From: Planctomycetia bacterium | GTDB lineage: Bacteria; Planctomycetota; Planctomycetia; Pirellulales; Thermoguttaceae | Direction of reading: 5' to 3' | Assembly (NCBI GenBank): GCA_030539295.1 | Contig: JAUNSJ010000009.1 | Location: 1 to 64,000, forward strand | Length of the DNA: 64,000 bases | Part shown: positions 54,747 to 63,088 of the stretch, in pieces | How positions within the stretch are numbered: position 1 is the stretch's first letter | Layout: every line of letters starts with the position of its first letter | The notes under the pieces: generated by a model | The model's input: only the letters and a program-made list of their open reading frames with translations | What the model was told of the DNA's origin: nothing | Database searches by the model: none | Translations under genes and position numbers: made by a program

Positions 54747-56102
54747 TTACTGTGATAGAAATTCTAACATACGGATAACGGCGAGTCTTATCTTACGCTC
54801 CGCCTTCGGTTCCAGACAACTCGAACTTGCACGCCACGTCGTATAGCCGCCGAACGAAAACGCTTCTTCTGGCGGTATATATCCATTTTCGCCATTGGCA
54901 AGTGAAACGGTAAAGGTCTGTTTCATTGGGCTTGCGTCCCGGATTTCCCGCCCGGTTACGGCATAGACTTCCGCCGGGATCGCTGCTATGCCAAGCTGGT
55001 CAATTCGGATCGCTTGTAGCTTAAACGTGCGATAATCCGGAAGGTCGTTCATCAAGAGGGTTTCCTTTGCGTACACATCTTCGCAATTGATAGGCTTGCG
55101 ATTGCCTGTCTTTTCAATGTACTCTCGCGCTTGACAAACCTGATCCTCGGTCGGCTTTCGAATCGCCAGTGTCATCTTTTCTTCGATCATTCCGAGAGTT
55201 ACATTTCTTTTGTATTCAATCTTCTGCCATGCGCGATAGCCCGCCTCTGCAACCGATTCTCCCACTGTAATATGATTATAGACCCGCTCCGGATGATAAA
55301 AATCAATGCAGTTACTGTCGCCGCTGGTTCCATTGGCGATCATGGCAACGAAGTCAGGGCCAGCGTGAATCTTTTTGGCAATGGAATTGGCAAAGACCCC
55401 GAAGTAGTCTGCGGATATCTTGAAAATCTCCGCGTAATGTGTTGAATAACAGGCATAAATCGCAAGAGGAGTTCCGTCCAGCTTGCGAATGGACAAGACA
55501 CTCACCGTCGGGTCCGGCGTTCCCGTTCGGCAAACAATATCATCCTGCTTATTGAACGGATTCATTTGAGCGATATCGCCGCGAGAACCTGTAAAAGCTG
55601 TGTTTTCGGTCCAGGCTGTACCCGGCTTCATAATGAACCGGCGGCAGAAAACATTCTCCGGGTCCGCGTCGGCCGCATAGCCCAATTCCGCTTCCTGTAA
55701 ATTATTATTCGCCGCCGCAACTGCATCGGCCACAAGTTGTGGAAAGGTCGCCAGATAGTGCTCGTCAATACCACTGCCAAGGGTGTCAATAAGACTTGGT
55801 GCACTATGACAATGTGTTGCAGAAATAAGAATGTGGTCGGTGGAAATCCCAGTTTGTGCACAAATGAGGTCTTTTATCCGGTCGGCTAAATCGTCGGGAA
55901 TCATGCAGGTATCGATAACAGCCATGGCAATTTTAAGCGTACCGTCATCGAGTACAAGAGCACGAGCAGAGAGCGGGTCGGCCACTTCGTCCCATAGCCG
56001 CTCAATAAACTCACCGTTGATTATTGCCGGCAAGTGCGTTGGTGTAATATCGACCCGGGCGGCACCTGCCCGAAACGTCGATGTTGTATTCTCTGTGAAC
56101 AT
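54747..56102 (-). CDS. neutral ceramidase-like hydrolase
   Basis: 451 residues of the neutral/alkaline non-lysosomal ceramidase N-terminal domain-like family: GAARVDITP start, then SATHCHSAP with the zinc-binding His pair, and a later HYAEIFKISADYFG segment. There is no signal peptide, so it is cytoplasmic, unlike secreted ceramidases. Planctomycetes carry many proteins of this family with unknown substrates. Second gene of the operon, 37 bases after the regulator and 16 bases before the Kelch-SSS gene. Confidence 0.85.
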   Translation of the reverse strand: MFTENTTSTFRAGAARVDITPTHLPAIINGEFIERLWDEVADPLSARALVLDDGTLKIAMAVIDTCMIPDDLADRIKDLICAQTGISTDHILISATHCHSAPSLIDTLGSGIDEHYLATFPQLVADAVAAANNNLQEAELGYAADADPENVFCRRFIMKPGTAWTENTAFTGSRGDIAQMNPFNKQDDIVCRTGTPDPTVSVLSIRKLDGTPLAIYACYSTHYAEIFKISADYFGVFANSIAKKIHAGPDFVAMIANGTSGDSNCIDFYHPERVYNHITVGESVAEAGYRAWQKIEYKRNVTLGMIEEKMTLAIRKPTEDQVCQAREYIEKTGNRKPINCEDVYAKETLLMNDLPDYRTFKLQAIRIDQLGIAAIPAEVYAVTGREIRDASPMKQTFTVSLANGENGYIPPEEAFSFGGYTTWRASSSCLEPKAERKIRLAVIRMLEFLSQ

Positions 56103-56139
56103 TTGTGAATCCTTTAAAATAATTTATTCAATTGTTGTG

Positions 56140-57249
56140 TTATACCGGAAACGGCATACAATATTCGGACGACGGAAGTCGTTCACTGTCTTTTGGTAAT
56201 GGCGCGCTGTCATCGCGAAGAACAATTTTTACCGGAATGACTTCTGCTCGCGGCTGTAGTCCTATGGCGCTGTCAAGCAGCCGCTGCGCAAGACGCCGAC
56301 CGATCATGGCAACAGTCGGCTCCGGCACGACATGCGTTACAATCGGGAGCGGATCGCGCCGATGATAGAACATGGCTGTCAGTTCAACACAGTCCTGACT
56401 TTTTCCCATTTTTTCAAGAGCCTGGGCAAAAGCAACCGTGTGATTCGCACTCAGGCAAACCACGCCGTCCGGCAGAAATTGCTCCTTCATCAGTTCGCAC
56501 AGTTCATCGATCACATCTTCGTCTTCTTCCGCATGCTGCAGGAAAAAACAATTCGGAATTCCCAGTCGAATCGCCGTATTGATTAAGGTGATATCTCCAG
56601 GAAGAATCATACGGCGAAGAACAACGGCAATTCTTTTGCGACCTCGCTGACGCAGATATTCAACGAGTAATCGCAGGGTCATCTCATGGTCGACGTCCAT
56701 TTGGTTTATTGCGGGAACGCCGGGGCACTTCGTGCCGAGAATAACACAAGGATTCCCACTTTGCGAAATGAGTTTTTGTACTTTCGCAGAAGAACTGATC
56801 ATAATAAAGCCGTGCGTCAATCCATTTTGCGCCGTCTTATCGAGCAGGTCCGCCACCGTGTCCGCTTGTGTTCGCGTATTGTCAAGAGAAACGTAAGATA
56901 AATGTGAAAGGGGGAGTTCCTGTCGCACTCCGTTTACGATTTCTTCTCCAAACGTACCCATGGAAGAAAATTTGTCATTGAATATAAAATGAACATGATC
57001 GATCGTCGGCGATTGATTCGAAGGGTCGAGTATGACAGCGCCCCGCTTTTGACTCCTCGCCAAAACTTTGCGCTTTTCCAAAAATTGCAATGCGCGATTC
57101 GCACTCGCTCCGGCAACACCCAAAAAGGCGGCCGCCTCGATTGTCGTGAAATAGGTATCCCCCGGCTTGAGTTTACGCTGGAGAATATCCTGCAAAAGGC
57201 GGTCCGCCAGGCAGAGTGTTCTCTCCACGTTCACGAGTTTCTTTTGCAT
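56140..57249 (-). CDS. GntR-type HTH / LacI-type sensor transcriptional regulator
   Basis: 369 residues. N-terminal winged helix of the GntR kind (KPGDTYFTTIEAAAFLGVAGASANRALQFLEKR, about 28-65), then a LacI-like periplasmic-binding sensor (VHFIFNDKFSSMG to LPIVTHVVPEPTVAMIGRRLAQRLLD). The AraR-like arrangement suggests sugar-responsive control. First gene of the minus-strand operon 57249-48624. A promoter (57370-57398) and an 11-bp dyad (57298-57326) lie just upstream, so it probably regulates itself and the operon. Paralogue of the gene at 58975 (similar ILPGDITLINTAI / IFPGDMTTIDAFL segments). Confidence 0.88.
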   Translation of the reverse strand: MQKKLVNVERTLCLADRLLQDILQRKLKPGDTYFTTIEAAAFLGVAGASANRALQFLEKRKVLARSQKRGAVILDPSNQSPTIDHVHFIFNDKFSSMGTFGEEIVNGVRQELPLSHLSYVSLDNTRTQADTVADLLDKTAQNGLTHGFIMISSSAKVQKLISQSGNPCVILGTKCPGVPAINQMDVDHEMTLRLLVEYLRQRGRKRIAVVLRRMILPGDITLINTAIRLGIPNCFFLQHAEEDEDVIDELCELMKEQFLPDGVVCLSANHTVAFAQALEKMGKSQDCVELTAMFYHRRDPLPIVTHVVPEPTVAMIGRRLAQRLLDSAIGLQPRAEVIPVKIVLRDDSAPLPKDSERLPSSEYCMPFPV

Positions 57250-57297
57250 AAAAAACTTTCGATAACAGGTTTTTTAATGAAAATAGCACAAAATCAA

Positions 57298-57326
57298 TAG
57301 CAATTACAATATATGTGTAATCGCTA
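57298..57326. promoter_or_regulatory. dyad operator in the operon leader
   Basis: TAGCAATTACA (57298-57308), 7-base spacer, TGTAATCGCTA (57316-57326): 10 of 11 pairs. It sits between the -10 box and the regulator start, where a GntR/LacI-type repressor would block transcription. Confidence 0.65.
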
Positions 57327-57369
57327 TAATAATCAGCTTCTGTTCGGCCTTTCTCCACCGACTAAAATT

Positions 57370-57398
57370 ATTTTAATCAAAATAGAAATAAATGTCAA
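57370..57398 (-). promoter_or_regulatory. sigma70-type promoter of the minus-strand operon
   Basis: On the minus strand: TTGACA (57398-57393) and TAAAAT (57375-57370) with exactly 17 bases between. TCACAAA (57412-57406) lies just upstream of the -35 box. Confidence 0.78.
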
Positions 57399-57511
57399 TA
57401 GTTTCTTTGTGAAAATTTATTAAAAATGATATATAATTCCCAAAACGGGCTTTTTTCCCTTGTTTAGAGAATTATATGACCTCAGAGGGCAAGAACCTCC
57501 TTGCAGCGGCG

Positions 57512-58501
57512 CTAATTTTCGACGAACCAGCGGACCGGGAGGGATGTTTGATAATCGTGCCATTCTTTCGCGATGGGATCGTAGCTCCGGATGGTCGCGC
57601 TCGCGTCGCTTTGCACGATTGCCCAGCAGTATCGCAAAGCGTTTGCGCGATATTCAAGTGGAATGGTGGCCGGTATGACCACGAACGGTTCCGTGCTGGC
57701 CACCATGAGTTTTTTCTTTGCGTAGTAATAATGACTGCCGCATGGTATGAAGATTTCATCGGTTGCCTGGTATTCCGGCCACAGGTACGACGAGATGCCG
57801 CGAATGCCAACCTTTATGGTTTTTCCATGTTCACTTGCCTGAGCGAGCCTTGCGAAATTGCCGGATTTGCAATTTCCTTTTGCATCGTTCGCATAAGAAA
57901 AACTGTATTTTTCTGTAACATAGTAGCGATAAAAATCAAAGTCGTAGACAAAATTTTTGGATGGCCCGGTTGATTCGGTGTCGTATTGAGAAAAGGTGTG
58001 AAATTTTGAAACGCCTTCTGATTCCAGCTTTTTACCGAAGGCCGAGTCAGGTCGGTCCTCGAAAATAACGCGGGCCAGTGCCTGTTGACCATTTTGATTG
58101 TAGAGGAAAAGCGAGAGCGAATTCGGCTGACCAAACCCGTTCACCAGAGTCACCGGCTGTCGCAGTGTCATATAGCCAGCCACCCAGCGGTCATTGATCA
58201 ATACAGTTTGCTTAAAGGAGGAAGTTTCGACGATCAGTTGGTCGTCTTGCGAAGTAACGTCGATATGTTCGTTGTGACGAAATCCGGTCGCGATACGAAG
58301 ATCCGCTCCGTTGGCCACCGCGTTGCGAAGGAGTTCCGGACTGCCCGTGGTAATTTTACGATGGGTATCCAGTTCCAAAACTGCACCGTCAGCGTCAGAA
58401 GGAACTTCATCAGAATTATTGTAGAGAACCAAAGTTGGGACCATGACGGGCATGGAAAAAAGGCCTGCCTTTTCAAAGAATTCACGACGTGTTGTTTTCA
58501 C
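57512..58501 (-). CDS. TAT-exported protein of unknown function
   Basis: 329 residues from a GTG at 58501, chosen because GGAG lies 7 bases upstream and it starts exactly with the twin-arginine motif (KTTRREFFEKAG). A longer frame to 58705 has no signal. The mature part is beta-rich with PSKNFVYDFDFYRYYVTEKYSF and ends DYQTSLPVRWFVEN. No family recognised. It lies upstream of, and in the same direction as, the operon promoter, so it may be read from its own promoter in 58502-58974. Confidence 0.75.
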   Translation of the reverse strand: MKTTRREFFEKAGLFSMPVMVPTLVLYNNSDEVPSDADGAVLELDTHRKITTGSPELLRNAVANGADLRIATGFRHNEHIDVTSQDDQLIVETSSFKQTVLINDRWVAGYMTLRQPVTLVNGFGQPNSLSLFLYNQNGQQALARVIFEDRPDSAFGKKLESEGVSKFHTFSQYDTESTGPSKNFVYDFDFYRYYVTEKYSFSYANDAKGNCKSGNFARLAQASEHGKTIKVGIRGISSYLWPEYQATDEIFIPCGSHYYYAKKKLMVASTEPFVVIPATIPLEYRANALRYCWAIVQSDASATIRSYDPIAKEWHDYQTSLPVRWFVEN

Positions 58502-58873
58502 GGGGGTACTCCTTAATCTGTTGTGTTTGTATCTTTGCCTGACGACGCAAGTCCGAATTAGTGCCCGAACTGCAGACAGGGAAAATAATGTCATGCTGTT
58601 TGTCCGCAGGTTGTTTTTTCCCCTGAGGAGATATCGGAGATTATAGCGGGCATGAAACTGAAGGCAAGACGAAGAAGGGCTTGAACCTGGGAAAATTTTG
58701 TGCACGTGGCGCCTGGGTTAGGGAGAAATGAAGGGCTATGGCCTGACTTTTTCGTGGGAATCGACTTGTGAATACGCGTGTGAAAATGCCGAAAAACGTC
58801 ATAATTCCCCTTATTTTCAAGCCTTTTCTTGCAGTTACCCAACGTCGCGAAGAGTCAATCGTATTTTTAATTA

Positions 58874-58921
58874 TCACAAATAATCACAAATTTGACTTTT
58901 TCCATCTTTATTGAATATTAT
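58874..58921 (+). promoter_or_regulatory. promoter with two TCACAAA repeats
   Basis: TTGACT (58892-58897) and TATTAT (58916-58921), 18-base spacer. TCACAAA occurs at 58874-58880 and 58884-58890, one helical turn apart and just upstream of the -35 box. The rest of 58502-58974 has no gene. Confidence 0.6.
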
Positions 58922-58974
58922 TGGCTTTGGGGTATTGCAATTTCTGTTTGTGTAGTGTAAACTGATTTCTGTGA

Positions 58975-60102
58975 GTGCGGAGGTGTCTGTCCGTTCCGGA
59001 TTTTTTCAGAAGAAAGCAGCGGTGTGTTGTGAAGCGAAAAAATGTTGTGTCCCTGACCCGAAAGGAATATTTGGCGAATGTTCTGCTCCGTGATATTCGG
59101 CATCGCGGGCTTAAACATGGCGACCCGTATTATTCCACGGCGGAAGCAGCAAAGCATCTGGGAATTGGCGGTACCTATGCGAATCAGGTTTTAAGTCTTT
59201 TGGAAAAGCAGGGCGTTATCGAGCGCAAGCAGAAGAAAGGAGCCATTATCGTCGCGCCGCCAGCGGAAATTTCGCCACTACTCACGCGCGTCAGTTTTGT
59301 CGTTAACGAGTATTTCACAAAATTTGAAAAAGATTCCGATTACCGTCAGTTTTATATTGGCATACAGCATGAAATACCAGGGACCTTAACTGCGATTCTT
59401 TTTGTGCCAGGGGGGCAGGATGAGTTCTTTATTCGGCAAATTGAGCGGGAACGCTTTAACGGTATGACCGGCGAAGCCTTTGTCCTCGTTTCCGTACCCT
59501 ATACTGTGCAAAAGGAATTTTCACAAATGGAGGTTCCCGTCGTCGTCCTGGGCTCCCGTTATTCCGGGGTGACAGGCATACCACAAGTCGATTTCGATTA
59601 TCGCGAGATAATGCGTCTGTTTTTGCAATATTTTGAAAAAACGGGTCGGCGTCGTGTTCTTTTACTTTTGCGAAACACGATTTTTCCCGGTGACATGACA
59701 ACGATCGACGCGTTTCTTACGGAGAAGTCGAGTTGTTCCCGGGTGCATCGTTGCCTCCCGATGGGTAAAGAGGCGATAACTGCGGCGTTTGCGGAACAGT
59801 TAGATGCCGAGGAGCCGGTCGACGCGGTGATTTGTCCAACGGGTATTACGGCCGGGCCGGTTCTCGCCGAGCTGGAGCGTCGCCGCAAAATACCCGGAAA
59901 AGATATTGCCGTTGCGGTCATGTCGCCCTGCGATGTGCCTGGCACGGTCTGTATGGATTTTACCATTTCCGCCACCGAAACCAGTATTATTATGGCAAAA
60001 ATGATTAAACAACAGTTGTCCGGTGAAATGCCGGATGACTACATTATGGGTGTCCGTTTAAGAGTCAATCCGTTGCGAAACGGAAGAAAATTCGCTTTGT
60101 AA
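58975..60102 (+). CDS. GntR-type HTH / LacI-type sensor transcriptional regulator 2
   Basis: 375 codons from the GTG at 58975; a GTG at 59029 (giving 357 residues, VKRKNVVSLTRKEY start) is equally possible. N-terminal winged helix (GDPYYSTAEAAKHLGIGGTYANQVLSLLEKQG), then a LacI-like sensor (VSFVVNEYFTKF to PGTVCMDFTISATETSIIMAKMI). Paralogue of the regulator at 56140. DUF1559 gene 4 starts 24 bases downstream, so this regulator is likely cotranscribed with the DUF1559-lipoprotein-sialidase genes to its right. Confidence 0.87.
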   Translation: MRRCLSVPDFFRRKQRCVVKRKNVVSLTRKEYLANVLLRDIRHRGLKHGDPYYSTAEAAKHLGIGGTYANQVLSLLEKQGVIERKQKKGAIIVAPPAEISPLLTRVSFVVNEYFTKFEKDSDYRQFYIGIQHEIPGTLTAILFVPGGQDEFFIRQIERERFNGMTGEAFVLVSVPYTVQKEFSQMEVPVVVLGSRYSGVTGIPQVDFDYREIMRLFLQYFEKTGRRRVLLLLRNTIFPGDMTTIDAFLTEKSSCSRVHRCLPMGKEAITAAFAEQLDAEEPVDAVICPTGITAGPVLAELERRRKIPGKDIAVAVMSPCDVPGTVCMDFTISATETSIIMAKMIKQQLSGEMPDDYIMGVRLRVNPLRNGRKFAL

Positions 60103-60126
60103 AAAATCAAAAAAAAGGAGAAAACC

Positions 60127-61250
60127 ATGAGAAAAACTTTTTGTATGAGAAACTGTGAAAGATACGTGGGGGGGGGGTAACTAAAAGAATTGTACGAACC
60201 CTGGCTTTTACCCTGGTGGAACTGTTGGTTGTGATTGCGATTATTGGAATTTTAATCGCCCTTCTTTTGCCGGCGGTCCAGGCGGCGCGGGAGGCGGCAC
60301 GGCGCATGCAGTGCACCAATAATTTGAAACAGATCGGGGTCGGGCTACACAACTACCACGATACAAATTCTGCGTTTCCCGCTTTGGCTTGGGGACCTAG
60401 AGCTAAAACTTTTCCGCATCATTACGCATTATTACCTTTTTGTGAACAGCAGAGTCGTTACGAAACCATTTTGTCCAGTGGTCAAGCTCCTGGAGGGAGT
60501 ACGACAACGGATGAAGGTGGTTTGCGAGGTGTGATTTCTTATCTAAATTGCCCTTCAGAACCAAATAGCAACGTTTTAATAGATGCTTATTTCAATCAGT
60601 CACGTGGAAACTACGTGGGATGTCTTGGAGACACCTTGACAAGTGAAGTAAAGTTCGAAGAGACGGAAGAATATAGCTGGCAATACATGATGTATACCAA
60701 ATATCGAGGTTTTTATCAGGGACAAAGAAAGTGGCCCTCGTTTGCCTACCTGACAGATGGTTCCTCGAACACCCTGGCGGAATGCGAACGGGGTATGGGA
60801 GCTGAGGTGAACGGGAAACTAATCAAAGGAAATATCGTAGCCTATACAGAAGACTTAACCCCGGCGGCTTGCGCTGGTAATCGTGTTGGCGGAAGCAGTT
60901 CGTTTACGGCCGCTTCGGTTTCCATGCCGAACCAGGTTTCCATTTGGGAGGGGCTTCCCTCAATGACCTATTATCAAACGATCCTGCCCCCAAATTCCCC
61001 TTCCTGTAAAATAGGGAAATATGATGAAGGCAGCGGTTATTTAATTTCCTCAGCTTCCAGTTATCATTCGGGAGGCGTGAACGGTCTTTTGGCCGATGGG
61101 TCCGTTCGTTTCTTCTCGGATACGATTAATGCGGTCACGTCCGGAATGAATCATTACAACGATGGTACTGAGGTTACCAACGGAGTAAGTCCTTATGGAA
61201 TCTGGGGTGCTTATGGTTCCGCCCAAGGTGGCGAGACCGTTTCTCTATAG
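60127..61250 (+). CDS. DUF1559 pilin-like protein 4, out of frame at a poly-G tract
   Basis: ATG at 60127 after AAGGAG. The frame ends at a TAA (60178) directly after a run of 10 G (60168-60177). The body frame reads [24 protein letters not shown] and would join with 11 or 8 G. The body is complete: [15 protein letters not shown] and the closing [25 protein letters not shown]. As for gene 2, this is a phase-variable gene switched OFF or a homopolymer length error. Cotranscribed with the regulator (24-base gap). A lipoprotein gene follows 98 bases later. Confidence 0.8.
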
Positions 61251-61348
61251 CGTATTTGTGTGTGAACGGCGCTGTTCGGGCAAGTGTCGGACAGTGCCGT
61301 CAAACTTCATTCAGTATTTTTGAATCTTTAAGAAGGAAAATATAAATA

Positions 61349-61852
61349 ATGAAAAAGTGTATATTAATATTCGTTGCTTTACTCCTGACAGTTTCCATAA
61401 CAGGGTGTAATCATGGGGTTCCTGCCGACTTCCCTGACGTGCGACCGGCCTCGGTGCTTGTCACATTGGACGGTAAACCTTTGGCCGATGTCCAAGTGAT
61501 GCTCCTTTCGGACCAGACTACCGGAATTACGGTGACAGGAACAACCGATAAAGACGGTAATGCGGCTCTTTCCTCCGTTCAGGGGAATTACACAGTCAAG
61601 GGATCGCCCGACGGCAATTTCAAAATTGTTCTGAAAAAAGAACCCGTTATTGAAGGCGAATTATCCAAGGATGAGATCGCAAAAATGGATTTGCAAAAGA
61701 TTAGAGAATACGAGACAAAAATGTTCGAGGCCAGAAAAAACGCCGTCTCGATAATCCCCAAAGACCTCTCCAGTTATCAGACCACTCCCTTAACATCTAC
61801 TATTGACAAGAATACATCAACAATAACAATTGAATTGAATAATTACAAATAA
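61349..61852 (+). CDS. lipoprotein paired with DUF1559 gene 4
   Basis: 167 residues. Lipobox SITGC (Cys about 20), then SVLVTLDGKPLADVQVML, TTDKDGNAALSSVQGNY and SPDGNFKIVLKK, the same carboxypeptidase-regulatory-like pattern as the lipoproteins at 12777 and 41254, with a helical linker and a final strand. RBS AAGGAAAA. Third example in the window of a DUF1559 gene followed by this lipoprotein type. Confidence 0.82.
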   Translation: MKKCILIFVALLLTVSITGCNHGVPADFPDVRPASVLVTLDGKPLADVQVMLLSDQTTGITVTGTTDKDGNAALSSVQGNYTVKGSPDGNFKIVLKKEPVIEGELSKDEIAKMDLQKIREYETKMFEARKNAVSIIPKDLSSYQTTPLTSTIDKNTSTITIELNNYK

Positions 61853-61903
61853 ACAGTAATTGTTTTTATGGTAACAATCCAAACAATAGAAAAGAGTTTT
61901 ACT

Positions 61904-63013
61904 GTGAGTAAAAAAATTGTATCTTTGTGCCTTGCATTGTCATGTTGTTTACCCCTGGCTTGGGGCGAGGAAAGCGTAAATAATGAACCACCAATTATGC
62001 CGAAGGATCTCGTTTGTTCAATAACGACTGGCGAGAATAATCCTCGCAATAGTGAAGGCGGATTTGTTAAGCTGAAAAATGGTGATATATTTTATGTGTA
62101 CACGCATTTTACTGGTAATGATTCGAATGACCATGCGCCATCCTATCTCGCAGCCAGAAGGTCAAGCGATAATGGTACGACCTGGACAGACGCCGATGAA
62201 ATTGCATTGGACAACGAAGGAAAAGGCAATACAATGTCTGTTTCTCTTTTGCGGCTTGCAAATGATGAAATTGCCATGTTCTATCTTGTTCGAGAACATC
62301 CGGGCGACTGCCGTCCCTACATGCGAATCTCAAAGGATGAATGTCAGACCTGGGGTGATAGGATTCTCTGTTTTCCGGACGAGTCCTATAGTGGCGTGAA
62401 TAACGATCGGGTTATACAACTTGGCAATGGGAAACTCATCATGCCGATTGGTCGTCACAAATTTCTGGGACCAGATGAATATAATTTTGAATGGACAGCT
62501 GATGTTTTTTGCATGATATCTGACGATAACGGGCGAACGTGGGCGATGGGCGATCTTGTAGATAATCCGGATAAAGTTATGTATCAGGAGCCTGGAGTTG
62601 TTGAGCTTGCCGACGGCCGCCTGCTTATGAACATTCGCACCGGAAGCGGAAGTCAATATTTCGCTTGGTCAGAAGATGAAGGTCAGCATTGGACGACGCC
62701 AGTTCCTTCCTGTCTGGATTCACCAGTTTCACCAGCCGTTATTAAACGAATTCCAGGACGAGACGAACTCCTTGCCGTTTGGAATCCTCTACTACCTGAT
62801 AGAAGTCGGACGGCGATGGATATCGGTATTTTGTCGCCTGATGGGCAAACGTTGAAAGTTCGTAAACGATTGGAACCAATCGACAGCGATAAAAACTTTC
62901 AGTATCCTGCCGTGCTGTTTTTGAACGACAGTGAATTTTTAGTCTCCTATTTTAATTGGAAAGTCAGTAATTATATTTACAAGCTGAATATTATAGATCT
63001 GCTAGATGAATAA
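61904..63013 (+). CDS. exported BNR/Asp-box sialidase-like protein
   Basis: 369 residues from the GTG at 61904 (AAAAGAG upstream), which starts the signal peptide (KKIVSLCLALSCCLPLAWG); an ATG at 61868 would add 12 non-signal residues. Six-bladed propeller with Asp boxes: SSDNGTTW, SKDECQTW, SDDNGRTW and SEDEGQHW. Sialidases remove terminal sialic acids, but the arginine triad and RIP motif cannot be confirmed by eye, so activity on sialic acid is uncertain. 51 bases after the lipoprotein gene, likely in the same transcript. Confidence 0.82.
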   Translation: MSKKIVSLCLALSCCLPLAWGEESVNNEPPIMPKDLVCSITTGENNPRNSEGGFVKLKNGDIFYVYTHFTGNDSNDHAPSYLAARRSSDNGTTWTDADEIALDNEGKGNTMSVSLLRLANDEIAMFYLVREHPGDCRPYMRISKDECQTWGDRILCFPDESYSGVNNDRVIQLGNGKLIMPIGRHKFLGPDEYNFEWTADVFCMISDDNGRTWAMGDLVDNPDKVMYQEPGVVELADGRLLMNIRTGSGSQYFAWSEDEGQHWTTPVPSCLDSPVSPAVIKRIPGRDELLAVWNPLLPDRSRTAMDIGILSPDGQTLKVRKRLEPIDSDKNFQYPAVLFLNDSEFLVSYFNWKVSNYIYKLNIIDLLDE

Positions 63014-63088
63014 TAGCATAAGGTGTTGTGTTATCGTTTAACGTGCCGTTTTTAGTCACAAATAAAGATAAATATAGAAAGATATTGT

